Below are positions 54,583 through 63,534 of a stretch of 64,000 nt of DNA, piece after piece (position 1 is the stretch's first letter; each line of letters begins with the position of its first letter). Source of the DNA: Paenisporosarcina quisquiliarum (GTDB taxonomy: Bacteria; Bacillota; Bacilli; Bacillales_A; Planococcaceae). A model generated the notes under the pieces. The model searched no databases. It saw only the letters and a list, made by a program, of their open reading frames with translations, and had not been told where the DNA came from. Location: the NCBI RefSeq assembly GCF_027563315.1, contig NZ_JAMKBJ010000002.1, positions 248,001 through 312,000 on the forward strand. The letters are read 5' to 3'. The translations under genes were made by a program, and so were the position numbers.

Positions 54583-57500
54583 CTAATGCTCTAATGGAGG
54601 CAAGTGCTCTTGAATGTTATCGTGAATTCTCAATATCCCCCACATGCCTTGCTCTATGTCCCAAAGAATGTTTCCTGAACGGTACATATAATCACCTGGG
54701 AATCCCATATAAGCACCAGCGCCGCCGAGCAATTCCAAATTGCGTGCAGCTCCTGCTACGTTAAATCCCGCGAATGATTCCGTACGGGAATTCAAATTTT
54801 TCTCTTCAAATCGAAAACGATGTCCATGAAGATGGAACGTATGCGTTCTGCGCCTTTCAGCAGGTGTGACCAAACGGATCGTCACCGGGTCTCCCACGTA
54901 ACTTTCAAATAAAGGAGTAGCCGGATCACCGAATACCCGTGAACTGAATAAGTCATGCAGCACTGGATGTTTGCGGTAGCGATTGACTAGACGTTCACTT
55001 CGATAATTGAACCCTCTGGAACCTTGATCATACGTATCGACTTCGTCTTCATCAACGTCTGGAGGTGGCAAGATCATCCCTGCAAGCGGATCGACTATGA
55101 GGTGTTTGTCTTTATCAAGCAGCCTTACACCGTCATGCATGATAGTGACGAATTCCCTTATACTTGGAAGAAACGGATTGCGTAAAACCACATTCGTTCC
55201 CGTTTTGACCGGCTTTAGCGTATAGGGATCCAAATGCTCCGTTCCTCTTGGTTCGGCAATAAATGCTCCAAATGCTCCCTGGGATTTATGGTTGCGGATA
55301 TCCGCCATATCCCACATGCCGCATGCACCCATTGGAGCGTCAACATACCAGCGATATTTCCTGCTTTCACCAGGTCCTACCGTTTGGTCTCCATTGAAAC
55401 CGACTGTTTCCCCTCCAGATGTTTTCACATCATACTGGATTAATTGAGGGTGTAAGGAGATTCTCAAAGACGGCGGATAGAAAGCCTGTTCCTTTACTTC
55501 CGGATAAGGGTAAATGCCATCTTGGAATGGGAACAAATTCAGTTTCAAAAGGCTGGTGAGAGTCACTTCTATTGTATCTCCAACATTTCCGCGAATAACC
55601 AGCGGTTCCGGTTTTTTCTTTCCTTCTAAAATGGCATCCATATCTTCCCGCAGTGAAAAAATGATTCCGTGAGGATCGTGATCTCCAAAGCTGTTATAGA
55701 CAAACGGCACTTGGAAAGCGACGATATCGAAATAGCGGATCGGGCCTTTTTTGACCGGAATTCTAGTGGGATCGGCGGCTTTAGGCGGCTTTTTCCCCGT
55801 ACATTCAGGAAGTGGCCTTGAACGCTTCAAAGGTTCTGGACGGTCAGATAAAGGAATCAGGTCCGGCACTTTTTCATCGAATGCGCGAATTAACCCCCAA
55901 AGCCCATTCCATAGGTCTTCTTCCGTTTCAAATGCCCAGAAATAATCTCCCGCTCGCGGGATATACGTTTCCATCGTAAAAGATTCAGAAATGCCGACGT
56001 GCTGCTGCTCTTCCATATTAGAATTCAGATTCTTTCGCTGCTTTAGCCACCTCAACCCATGAACATTGAAACTATGGGATTCTTCCTGCGCTCCTTGGAG
56101 CAGTCTAATTCGGATAGAATCCCCTTCGTATGCCCTTAATATCGGGGTTATCGGATCACCGTTTACATATGAACTGAACGTGTAAGCAGGGTCGCAATCT
56201 GGTCCTAATCGAAATTGAAGCGGTTCGTTTTTGTAATTCACACCGAACAACCCTGGATCATCGTTGGAACCTGGGAACCCAGGAGGCTGGAGGGGCTTGC
56301 CGTCATTATCGAAAAGTAAAGCGAAATCCTGTGCAAATAGCACAAAATCACGATAATCAGGAATCAAGGGATTCCGCGTAGTGATTTGAGTGCCGCGGGC
56401 AACCTCTTCCCCTGTTGCTGAATCGAGAAATTCTGTAAATCTCGGATGGACCACGCCAGAACCGAAAACACCATGTTGTTGATGGGCGTTTGCAAACAAG
56501 TGATCATGAACGAACCAGGCTTTCAACTCGATATCCGCGTAATATTCATACTGGATGGTTTCACCAGGCAGTACCGAAGAATCGTAGTTCCAACCTACAT
56601 TTGCCCCATCGTTCACGAGACAATCAAACTTTACAAAGTGAATATGGAAACCGGTTTCGTACGTTCTAGTCACTAGTTGGAATGCATCACCATCAAGTAT
56701 ATGCGGCAAGCGGTTGGTAAAGTTAACGCAGATGCTTGTATGTGCCGTAGTATGGAAAACAAGCGGTTCAGGCTCTTTCTTACCCGAACACACATCTTCC
56801 AGGTCTTCATCCAGCACAAAAATCCGGGCTTTCGGGTCATGCCAGCCTTGTTTGTTATAGGTCACGGGCAGTTCAATTACAGAGACATTGAATTCCTTTT
56901 TAGTTGCATTATCTGGGCATGGATCGACAAATACAGCCCCTGGCCTTGGATTTTTCACTGCTGCATTGCGTTCCAGTTCTGTTAATCCCCGTCCCCCTTT
57001 GATGCCAAGTGGTGGACGCGGTGCTTTGTAACCGACCTTCCCTGGGATAAAATTCGGGAAGCCAGGTTTCAACTTGGTTGGCTTTGGTGGCGCTTTACGG
57101 TCAGGCAATGGCTGTAACGCCTTTATTGGGACACCATTTGGGTAGCACTGGCTGCCGTCCTGGAGCGTATCGAAAACCCGGTTCAATCCCCACATCCCGG
57201 CTGCGAAATGCGGATACAGATGGCAATGGACAATGGCATCACCAAAGGCACCTTGTAGGCTTCCCAAACCGTAAAGCGGCTCAACTGTGTAATGGGATTG
57301 CGGACTGATTGATTGAGAATCGAGCATTTCCGAATTAAGGTCTTGCGGGTCACTCAGCCATTGATGTACATGATAATGAAAAACGTGCGTCTCTTTCACC
57401 CCGGCATGGATCAGCCGGATTTTTGCAGGATCCCCCACATATCCCCGTAAAATCGGACTGGATGGATCTCCAAATACCCATGAGTCATGATGGACTTCCT

Positions 57501-58227
57501 CACCTTCTGTATTTGGGCCCACAACCCCTTCCTCAATGAGCTGTTGCCGCCTGTTGATTGGTTCATACCGGTAATTGGCCCCGTGAAAGGATTCTTCTTC
57601 CTGATTGGTCAAATGATTGATTGGCCGGTTTCCCGTTAAATCATCCGCTTCCATTTCATCATGGAATATCCAGGCGTATTCCCGATACGAAGGAAGCAAA
57701 GGATGATGCACATCAGCATACACACCGCTATTCATGGTCTTGCCAGTCTCCGGGTTCGTCCACCAGGAAAACCGTGGCTGGATTAATAAAGCCCCAAACA
57801 ACCCATTAGAATTGGAACCATTTTCACCGCTTGCCGGATTGCCCAGATCCGAAAAGATATACGTCCCTTCTTTAACCGCATGCAATCGATATAGAATGGA
57901 TTCACCTGGGGCAGCGGTTGTATCTTTATTGAACCCTACATTCGCTCCGTCCGATTGGCACACATCATATTCGGCTTGCTGAAAATGCATGCCTGTATTG
58001 AAATTCAATTGATTTTCAAAAAGCAGTTCAATGGTTTCCCCTTCATTTGCCCGAATTACGAGCGGCTGGACAAGGTCCACAGGAGAGAAAGGATTCTTTT
58101 TGACCAAGTTTTTTACTTTCTGCTCATTTTCTTTCAGGACATACATCATGCCATTAGGGTTGTGGTCCCCGAACGAGTTCAGAACGATGCGGATTGGTAT
58201 TGCTAGCACATGATACCTTCTAGTCAT
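54583..58227 (-). CDS. mnxG: Manganese oxidase MnxG, giant multicopper oxidase
   Basis: 1,214 residues; SG-1 MnxG is about 1,217. Repeated cupredoxin-type segments match the ceruloplasmin-like, six-domain layout. Copper motifs are seen in four places: HVFHYHVHQW (281-290), IVHCHLYPHFAAGM (332-345; Cys335, His340, Met345 as type 1 ligands), HIHFVKFD (528-535) and WFVHDHLFANAH (571-582). The HCH motif thus precedes the two HxH motifs, the reverse of common laccases. A fifth HTFHLHGHRF (1129-1138) has no matching HCH partner. MnxG with MnxE and MnxF oxidises Mn(II) to Mn(IV) on SG-1 spores. No signal peptide, which fits synthesis in the mother cell. It overlaps mnxF by 4 bp. Confidence 0.93.
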   Translation of the reverse strand: MTRRYHVLAIPIRIVLNSFGDHNPNGMMYVLKENEQKVKNLVKKNPFSPVDLVQPLVIRANEGETIELLFENQLNFNTGMHFQQAEYDVCQSDGANVGFNKDTTAAPGESILYRLHAVKEGTYIFSDLGNPASGENGSNSNGLFGALLIQPRFSWWTNPETGKTMNSGVYADVHHPLLPSYREYAWIFHDEMEADDLTGNRPINHLTNQEEESFHGANYRYEPINRRQQLIEEGVVGPNTEGEEVHHDSWVFGDPSSPILRGYVGDPAKIRLIHAGVKETHVFHYHVHQWLSDPQDLNSEMLDSQSISPQSHYTVEPLYGLGSLQGAFGDAIVHCHLYPHFAAGMWGLNRVFDTLQDGSQCYPNGVPIKALQPLPDRKAPPKPTKLKPGFPNFIPGKVGYKAPRPPLGIKGGRGLTELERNAAVKNPRPGAVFVDPCPDNATKKEFNVSVIELPVTYNKQGWHDPKARIFVLDEDLEDVCSGKKEPEPLVFHTTAHTSICVNFTNRLPHILDGDAFQLVTRTYETGFHIHFVKFDCLVNDGANVGWNYDSSVLPGETIQYEYYADIELKAWFVHDHLFANAHQQHGVFGSGVVHPRFTEFLDSATGEEVARGTQITTRNPLIPDYRDFVLFAQDFALLFDNDGKPLQPPGFPGSNDDPGLFGVNYKNEPLQFRLGPDCDPAYTFSSYVNGDPITPILRAYEGDSIRIRLLQGAQEESHSFNVHGLRWLKQRKNLNSNMEEQQHVGISESFTMETYIPRAGDYFWAFETEEDLWNGLWGLIRAFDEKVPDLIPLSDRPEPLKRSRPLPECTGKKPPKAADPTRIPVKKGPIRYFDIVAFQVPFVYNSFGDHDPHGIIFSLREDMDAILEGKKKPEPLVIRGNVGDTIEVTLTSLLKLNLFPFQDGIYPYPEVKEQAFYPPSLRISLHPQLIQYDVKTSGGETVGFNGDQTVGPGESRKYRWYVDAPMGACGMWDMADIRNHKSQGAFGAFIAEPRGTEHLDPYTLKPVKTGTNVVLRNPFLPSIREFVTIMHDGVRLLDKDKHLIVDPLAGMILPPPDVDEDEVDTYDQGSRGFNYRSERLVNRYRKHPVLHDLFSSRVFGDPATPLFESYVGDPVTIRLVTPAERRRTHTFHLHGHRFRFEEKNLNSRTESFAGFNVAGAARNLELLGGAGAYMGFPGDYMYRSGNILWDIEQGMWGILRIHDNIQEHLPPLEH

Positions 58228-58535
58228 GCAGGTTCCTCATCTGAATGTTCTTTTAAATGAGGAATTTTTGCCCCGGTGCCTGTTTCAATGTAGAACACTT
58301 CAATGGAATCGATATGAATGTTCCATACCTTTCCTTCTAAAGCAGGCACGGATGTAGTTTGCACATCCAAGATCACGATATCCCCTAATAGTCCTTTGAT
58401 TTTGCCGATGAACATAAATGGAAAGGCTTCAGTCAATATGAATGCCCGTCGCCCAATATGTTTTTCGAAATATAAAACAAGAGCTTCCTCTCTTGTATCG
58501 TTGACTGGTCTGAGTCCTCTTTTTTGGTTAGACAT
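58224..58535 (-). CDS. mnxF: MnxF, small subunit of the manganese oxidase complex
   Basis: 103 residues, in the size range of SG-1 MnxF, with AAGGAGGG upstream and a 4-bp overlap with mnxG (ATGA). The core is one beta module: IGKIKGLLGDIVILDV followed by IHIDSIEVFY. In the purified Mnx complex of Bacillus PL-12, MnxE and MnxF form a copper-binding hexamer that holds MnxG. Assignment follows position and size plus the module; the sequence is too short for certain recognition by eye. Confidence 0.85.
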   Translation of the reverse strand: MSNQKRGLRPVNDTREEALVLYFEKHIGRRAFILTEAFPFMFIGKIKGLLGDIVILDVQTTSVPALEGKVWNIHIDSIEVFYIETGTGAKIPHLKEHSDEEPA

Positions 58536-58555
58536 GTATCCTCATCCCTCCTTTA

Positions 58556-58849
58556 CTATGCTAATGGGAACACTTCATCAACTGGAACTTCCGTGGAATA
58601 AGATACAACTTGCTCAAATGGAATGCTTATAGGAAAAGGAAAATTATAAAATGGAGCATTCACCATTTTAATGATGACTGGTGACAGCGTCAGATGCCCA
58701 TGTTGAACGTCAGAAACCGTTCCAGAGAAAATCGGACGGAATACTTGGCCGAGCAAGTTCAGCTGGACGGCCCGGGTTATGACAATTAGGTCCTCCCCAA
58801 TAAGCTTTTTCAGCTCTTCATATAAATTATCCTCTGTTTGATGATCCAT
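58556..58849 (-). CDS. mnxE: MnxE, small subunit of the manganese oxidase complex
   Basis: 97 residues from the ATG at 58849 (GAGGGGGC upstream); the frame also allows a TTG one codon earlier. The single beta module reads SGTVSDVQHGHLTLSP, then ISIPFEQVVSY after a Phe/Pro-rich insert. It is the expected partner of MnxF in the E3F3-type ring. It lies 20 bp before mnxF. Confidence 0.83.
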   Translation of the reverse strand: MDHQTEDNLYEELKKLIGEDLIVITRAVQLNLLGQVFRPIFSGTVSDVQHGHLTLSPVIIKMVNAPFYNFPFPISIPFEQVVSYSTEVPVDEVFPLA

Positions 58850-58874
58850 CAAATTGCCCCCTCGTTTACTTATT

Positions 58875-59606
58875 TCAATCTATTTTCAACCATGACTTGA
58901 GAACCTTTTTCCACAGTAGGATCATTCCAATCGTTGAAACATAGCAAATCTCATTTAATGGAATTACGCTTTCTTTTTTCTTAGGCAGCCGAAGAATTAA
59001 ATCTGCTTTTGTGACTGATGTGATTTTCCCGAAAAAGATGTTGTCAGCTGTTGTGACTTCAATCCAGATTCCTTTCCAAAAGTGAAGGTTTGTCTGAAGA
59101 GATTCTTCAAAAAACTGGCGGATTAGGACGTCTTTTTTAGCTACTGTTTCACCGAATTGAAGAACGAGCTTTTGCTGGAGGTTATTATCATAAATAAAAT
59201 GTTGATGGGTATTGGAGTATGTGGGAAATCCATAAGGGATGGTCGCAGATTGAATCGCAGTGTAGGGAATCCATATTCTTTTTTTCAAATCAGTAAGCAT
59301 GACAAAATCTCTTCCAATCGTCGCAACTTTTCCCTCTGTCGTCACATGACTTTCCTTTCCAATCATAGAAGAAACGATGACTTGCTGGTTCCTCTTCATT
59401 TTAAAAAACTGCTTCAAGACAAGTGGTTTCCTTCTGGATTCGTCTAGGCTCGTTATTTTAAATAGGTTTTTCTGGGCGATATACTCTGTGAGAATTCTTG
59501 TCTCTTCTTCGGAAACCGCACTGGTTGGTGAAGAAAACGATAGGTTTTGAATCACATCATCCATTGTATTGCCTGCCGCATCCGCCCCATCAAAATGGTT
59601 CTTCAT
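58875..59606 (-). CDS. mnxD: MnxD, accessory protein of the manganese oxidase operon
   Basis: 243 residues, GAAGGAG upstream. It contains two copies of the module: EGKVATIGRDFVMLTD plus IWIPYTAIQSA (about 93-120), and FGKITSVTKADLILRL plus VIPLNEICYVS (about 190-225), separated by a helical stretch. A short hydrophobic end (IGMILLWKKVL) follows. Its role in SG-1 is not defined, although mnxDEFG is the unit used to make active complex. It resembles the extra protein downstream of mnxG. Confidence 0.82.
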   Translation of the reverse strand: MKNHFDGADAAGNTMDDVIQNLSFSSPTSAVSEEETRILTEYIAQKNLFKITSLDESRRKPLVLKQFFKMKRNQQVIVSSMIGKESHVTTEGKVATIGRDFVMLTDLKKRIWIPYTAIQSATIPYGFPTYSNTHQHFIYDNNLQQKLVLQFGETVAKKDVLIRQFFEESLQTNLHFWKGIWIEVTTADNIFFGKITSVTKADLILRLPKKKESVIPLNEICYVSTIGMILLWKKVLKSWLKID

Positions 59607-59638
59607 ATCCAGACTCCTTCAATCTTCCATTTCTAACA

Positions 59639-59647
59639 TAATTTATG
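59639..59647 (-). promoter_or_regulatory. Candidate sigma-K -10 element before mnxD
   Basis: CATAAATTA on the minus strand fits CATANNNTA. It lies within the palindrome AACATAAATTATGTT, about 33 nt before the mnxD start. No AC is seen at the usual -35 distance, so this is weak support for a separate mnxDEFG promoter. Confidence 0.3.
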
Positions 59648-59693
59648 TTTAAACAATAATTTTGAGAATGACAGAAAGACTAGAACATCCAAC

Positions 59694-60281
59694 CTATTCT
59701 GCTTCTTGTATCAACTGCCTGAAATGGCTGATAATTTCTTCGTTATTCACTTTTTTGTCTCCCACCGCCATGTCGTGGTTGGATCTGATCTGGTTCTCTG
59801 AGTCCACAATATACATCGATGTAGAGTGGGTCAGGAAACCATTCTTATTCTTTTCAAACACAAAGTTGAAGGATTCGGTAAATCTTATGATTTCATCCTC
59901 GGAGCCTCTTAAAAACACCCAATTGGGACTCGAGATTCCAAAAGCTTCTTTATACTGAAGAATTCGTTCTTCTGTATCGTAGGCCGGATCCAGAGTGATT
60001 GAAACAATCATATATTGATCTTCCGTTATCCCTTCGTTTGCCATCGATTGTTGCAGATTTTGCAAATCAATCATAGTGGTTGGGCAAATATCCGGACAGT
60101 TTGTATAGAAAAATGTGATAAGTTTTGGCTTATCATAGGCTGGCACTGCTCTGGTTCCCACTTCTGTCAGTTCCCAATCAGTTACGGTACCCATTTTAGG
60201 TAAGCTGATTGATTTGGGCCATAAGAAGTAAATGGCCATAATTCCCCCAATCAATAAAATCTTGACTGCAAAAAATTTCAT
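59694..60281 (-). CDS. mnxC: MnxC, SCO1/thioredoxin-like copper chaperone
   Basis: 195 residues from MKFFAVKILLIGG. The frame is open 42 codons further, but AAGGAGGAG fixes this start. An N-terminal membrane anchor is at about 5-22. The SCO-type copper motif is TNCPDICPT (Cys62, Cys66), with the third ligand His152 in LTHSTSMYIVD. SCO proteins deliver copper to the CuA site of cytochrome oxidase or keep its thiols reduced. Here it most likely loads copper into MnxG/E/F. It follows mnxB by 37 bp. Confidence 0.9.
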   Translation of the reverse strand: MKFFAVKILLIGGIMAIYFLWPKSISLPKMGTVTDWELTEVGTRAVPAYDKPKLITFFYTNCPDICPTTMIDLQNLQQSMANEGITEDQYMIVSITLDPAYDTEERILQYKEAFGISSPNWVFLRGSEDEIIRFTESFNFVFEKNKNGFLTHSTSMYIVDSENQIRSNHDMAVGDKKVNNEEIISHFRQLIQEAE

Positions 60282-60318
60282 TAAACTCCTCCTTGGTTTT
60301 TCATGAGAAAGAGCTCCA

Positions 60319-60780
60319 TTACACCCTAAATGAATAGCGAACGAGCTGAAATACGAGTACATGAAGGCAGGCAATGTAAAACGCCAAAATATACATATTT
60401 TCAGCAATCATTGCTTCCGTTTCGATTGGGATCTTGCAAAGGGCAGGATTTTGCAGGACTGCAGCAAACATCATTCCCATGATTCCACCAATGGCACCAT
60501 TATAAATTCCATTTAAAGAAGCAGGAGCTTTAACCAGAGCCCCGAACTTCCATCCAATGTAAACTCCTATTATCAAGGGAATCAAATAAAAAATAGGCTG
60601 GTCGACAGGAAGAAGCAATCGAGTGTAAAACGCCATGGCAAATGAAGACATCATGGATATGACCATACACATTGTCTTTGTAAATCGATCATCAAACAGG
60701 AAATGTTTCTTACTAACTATCCGGTAAACAAAAAAAGCTTCGTATAAGCACCACATTAACAACAATAGAATGAGCCACAA
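60319..60780 (-). CDS. mnxB: MnxB-like small polytopic membrane protein
   Basis: 153 residues; the start is TTG with only a distant AAAGG, and ATG nine codons inside is an alternative. Hydrophobic segments at about 2-18, 35-52, 62-80, 92-110 and 127-145 predict four to five helices. GAIGGIMGMMFAA resembles the TNGAFIGLMSP stretch of the preceding gene, so mnxA and mnxB may be related. No catalytic motif is seen. Named by operon position. Confidence 0.7.
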   Translation of the reverse strand: MWLILLLLMWCLYEAFFVYRIVSKKHFLFDDRFTKTMCMVISMMSSFAMAFYTRLLLPVDQPIFYLIPLIIGVYIGWKFGALVKAPASLNGIYNGAIGGIMGMMFAAVLQNPALCKIPIETEAMIAENMYILAFYIACLHVLVFQLVRYSFRV

Positions 60781-60788
60781 GAATTACA

Positions 60789-61208
60789 TCACGACCTTTT
60801 AATAGAAATGACAATGGTGAGTAAACATAATGCAAAAACCCCATGCAAGAACCAATTGAACAGGGTAGGCATTTCTACAACAGTTCCAATCATCGGGGAC
60901 ATCAGCCCAATGAACGCTCCATTGGTCAATCCAGTTACAAATGTTTGGTAATCAAACAGGAGACCAAATAGAGCACCAACCATTAGCCCTACGGTCGTTG
61001 ATATCAACGTAATCAACGTAAAATGGAAGGGATATTGCTGAAGAAGCAATACACCAGTAAGCAGAGCTGCCATCCCCCCCATTGCTACACTAATGTTCAT
61101 CCCCAACTGAAACCCGATTAACTTCTTAAATTTTCGTATATAAAAATAAAAACAAAGAGCTATCCAACCATCAACATAAAAGATAATTATTTGTGCAATT
61201 TTATCCAT
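60789..61208 (-). CDS. mnxA: MnxA-like small polytopic membrane protein
   Basis: 139 residues from MDKIAQIIIFYVDG, with GAGGTGGGG before it; the open frame extends 75 codons upstream across the divergent intergenic region and is not taken as coding. Four helices are predicted (about 6-22, 32-50, 58-82, 115-135). The small-residue-rich GLTNGAFIGLMSPMIG lies in the last third. First gene of the operon. Function unknown; with mnxB it could form a membrane site for copper or manganese handling, which is inference. Confidence 0.7.
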   Translation of the reverse strand: MDKIAQIIIFYVDGWIALCFYFYIRKFKKLIGFQLGMNISVAMGGMAALLTGVLLLQQYPFHFTLITLISTTVGLMVGALFGLLFDYQTFVTGLTNGAFIGLMSPMIGTVVEMPTLFNWFLHGVFALCLLTIVISIKRS

Positions 61209-61300
61209 AGCCCCACCTCTTCTCAACATATGTTCCAGCAAATATGAACGAACTTTGTCCACTGTAAAATGTTGTATAATTGCCTGCTCTTTGGGATTTC

Positions 61301-61340
61301 TTTCTGCATAAACTGATAGCAGTTTGAAATAATGCAGAAA
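61301..61340. promoter_or_regulatory. Compound inverted repeat between mnxA and the PKD gene
   Basis: TTTCTGCAT (61301-61309) pairs with ATGCAGAAA (61332-61340). Inside, AAACTG (61310-61315) pairs with CAGTTT (61320-61325); only a 6-base bulge interrupts the stem. There is no T run on either strand, so it is more likely an operator or leader structure than a terminator. Confidence 0.55.
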
Positions 61341-61417
61341 GTAGTAAAATGCCTGATAGCTCAGAATATAAATAAGGCTCAAATCACTTTTTCTGTGAAA
61401 AATAAAGGAGGCACCAC

Positions 61418-63457
61418 ATGACAGTCGGACCAATTAATGCGTTTGATGGTTTTCCTGTATGGTATAAAGACGAAAATGGATTGCGTCTTCAATTGAATGT
61501 CGATCCTACAGATCCTTACTCAGGAATTACTCCTGCAGACTTGCCTAATCCAGCTTTGCCTGTGTCTTTCCCAGACAATTATCCAGCGGAAGCTTTTTAT
61601 TTTCTGGCGGAAGCCGAAATGACTACAGGCACCGGAGAACGAGCAAGGCTTGTATTAGCTTTGGAAGCTGCCTTTGTAAGCGAAGTTCCTAGGGATGGAG
61701 ACCAAATTGTATTTGGCAGGGTGCGGATTCGCATCTTTGGGTTACAGCCAAATGCCGAATATACCGTAACCCACCCATATGGAACTGACACATTCATCGC
61801 TGAACCCGATGGAGAAGGCGCAGGGGAAATTAATTTTACAGAAGATATTGGCGGATTGAATGGCGGGGAATTCGAACTAGCGCTGAACAGCCGAATCCAT
61901 CCATTTTTAAAATGGGATCCAAATGTTGCACCACTTGCACCAGAAGGATATATTGGCGATCCAAATGTGCCCCATCCCATTACAGGAAGTGCGTTTGTTG
62001 ATCCATTCGGCCAGCCACAAAACATCTTCCGAATTGAAGGACCAGGAATTGGTATCGGATCCCCTGATCGCTCAACAACTCCTGGACTTGACCCCGATAA
62101 CTATATTGAAACCAGACTTTTTACGATTCTAGGTAAAATCTCAACAATTTCCGGAGTCGATGTGCCAAGAGTGACCTATACTCAAACCGATAGTTCAGGC
62201 GGACTTCTCGATGTCTTTGCCGTTTCAGACGACACCGCACAAAGTATAAGTGTTTCAGGGGACGGTATCGACACCACCCTGCTTCAAGGAATTAACGGAC
62301 GTTACTTTGCCAGAGTCGCTTTTACAGGTGCACGCCCTCCCGCTTCTATTACCGTTACAAACTTGAGTGATATCCCGAACAGTCTCAAAGAAGCTGTACC
62401 GGTGGACTTCATTACTGCTACAGCCACGTTCGACACCAATACCCAAATCCTCACCACTGTTGCATCTTCCAGCGATATTACTGGAGCACCTGCTTTATCC
62501 ATATCGGATTTTGGGGTAGGCGATATCATCATTCCGGCTAATGGGGTAAGCACGGTAAATCTTACTTTTGCCCCTGCACAAGTGACAATCAATTCAACCG
62601 GCGGTGGAAGTAGAAATATTCCGGTGGCAGTGACTGGGTCACCCGATGGCCCAATACCGGTGACAGCGGATGCAGGACCAGACCAAACTGTTATCATCAA
62701 TTCAAACGTGATTCTAAATGGGACAAATTCGACCGGTTCTATTACCTCATATAGCTGGAATCAACTATCAGGAACTTCAGTGGCATTGAACGGTGCAGAC
62801 ACTGTAGCACCTTCTTTCATTGCACCTGCTTCTCCAGCAACTCTTGTATTTGAATTGACAGTCGATGGTGAAGGTGGGCCTTCTAGCGATACGGTAATGA
62901 TAACGGTGCTGGAATCTACACCGTCCCCGATAGCCGATGCAGGTCCAGATCAATCCGTTCAGCAAGGTGCTCTCGTTACGCTGACAGGAAGTTCAACAGG
63001 AATTGTCTCATCCTATCAATGGCAGCAGATTACAGGGACTCCTGTACAACTGTCCAATTCTGACACTTCTATAGCCACGTTTAGATTCCCAACACAACAG
63101 GCAACACTTACTTTCCAACTGACAGTCCAAGGACCCGGAGGCACTTCCTCAGCCACTGTCCAAGTGACATCTGTTCCGGAAAACTTGACCGTTACTCGGG
63201 CAGAGTATCGTTCCGGTGATGCAGAATGGCGTATTTCAGGGACTTCAAATGTGCTGCAAGCAGGGGCATCAATCTCTATCTTTATCGGAAGTAGTCTTAA
63301 CGGCACTCTCTTAGCTCAAGTGCCTGTGGATATATTAGGGGAATGGGAGTATCGGGTTGAAGGCTCCTCTCAGTTGCCAGATCAAACGAGAGCTATTTCC
63401 ATTCAATCCAGCTCGGGCGGGACACTCCAAAATATTCCACTGAATATTCGTAATTAA
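61418..63457 (+). CDS. Large PKD-domain protein, probable spore-surface protein
   Basis: 679 residues with AAAGGAGG upstream. There is no signal peptide. Residues 1-410 are a beta-rich region I do not recognise, rich in Asp, Thr, Gly and Pro. Two PKD/K319L-type Ig-like domains follow: [15 protein letters not shown] (about 417-498) and [15 protein letters not shown] (about 506-586). A small beta domain closes the protein (about 590-679). Only Gly/Ser/Thr-rich linkers join them, and cysteines are absent. Divergent from mnxA across 209 bp. Lack of a signal peptide beside spore genes suggests assembly on the forespore from the mother cell; this is inference. Confidence 0.75.
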   Translation: MTVGPINAFDGFPVWYKDENGLRLQLNVDPTDPYSGITPADLPNPALPVSFPDNYPAEAFYFLAEAEMTTGTGERARLVLALEAAFVSEVPRDGDQIVFGRVRIRIFGLQPNAEYTVTHPYGTDTFIAEPDGEGAGEINFTEDIGGLNGGEFELALNSRIHPFLKWDPNVAPLAPEGYIGDPNVPHPITGSAFVDPFGQPQNIFRIEGPGIGIGSPDRSTTPGLDPDNYIETRLFTILGKISTISGVDVPRVTYTQTDSSGGLLDVFAVSDDTAQSISVSGDGIDTTLLQGINGRYFARVAFTGARPPASITVTNLSDIPNSLKEAVPVDFITATATFDTNTQILTTVASSSDITGAPALSISDFGVGDIIIPANGVSTVNLTFAPAQVTINSTGGGSRNIPVAVTGSPDGPIPVTADAGPDQTVIINSNVILNGTNSTGSITSYSWNQLSGTSVALNGADTVAPSFIAPASPATLVFELTVDGEGGPSSDTVMITVLESTPSPIADAGPDQSVQQGALVTLTGSSTGIVSSYQWQQITGTPVQLSNSDTSIATFRFPTQQATLTFQLTVQGPGGTSSATVQVTSVPENLTVTRAEYRSGDAEWRISGTSNVLQAGASISIFIGSSLNGTLLAQVPVDILGEWEYRVEGSSQLPDQTRAISIQSSSGGTLQNIPLNIRN

Positions 63458-63534
63458 AAAGCAATTGGTCAGTGATGCATAAGTACGAACGCATCAAATC
63501 AATTGCCATCTTTATTAAGGAAGGAAGGATTAAA

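Noticed and set aside
56446-57308. Several plus-strand frames of 70-100 codons inside mnxG
   Set aside because: All are antisense to the multicopper oxidase, whose frame is unbroken and carries the copper motifs.
61209-61417. Manganese (yybP-ykoY) riboswitch or sigma-K promoter before mnxA
   Set aside because: Neither the riboswitch core nor a CATANNNTA box at a sensible distance was found; only near matches such as CATAAACTG.
61209-61433. N-terminal extension of mnxA by 75 codons
   Set aside because: It would cover the inverted repeat and the start of the divergent PKD gene. A good ribosome binding site precedes the internal ATG at 61208.
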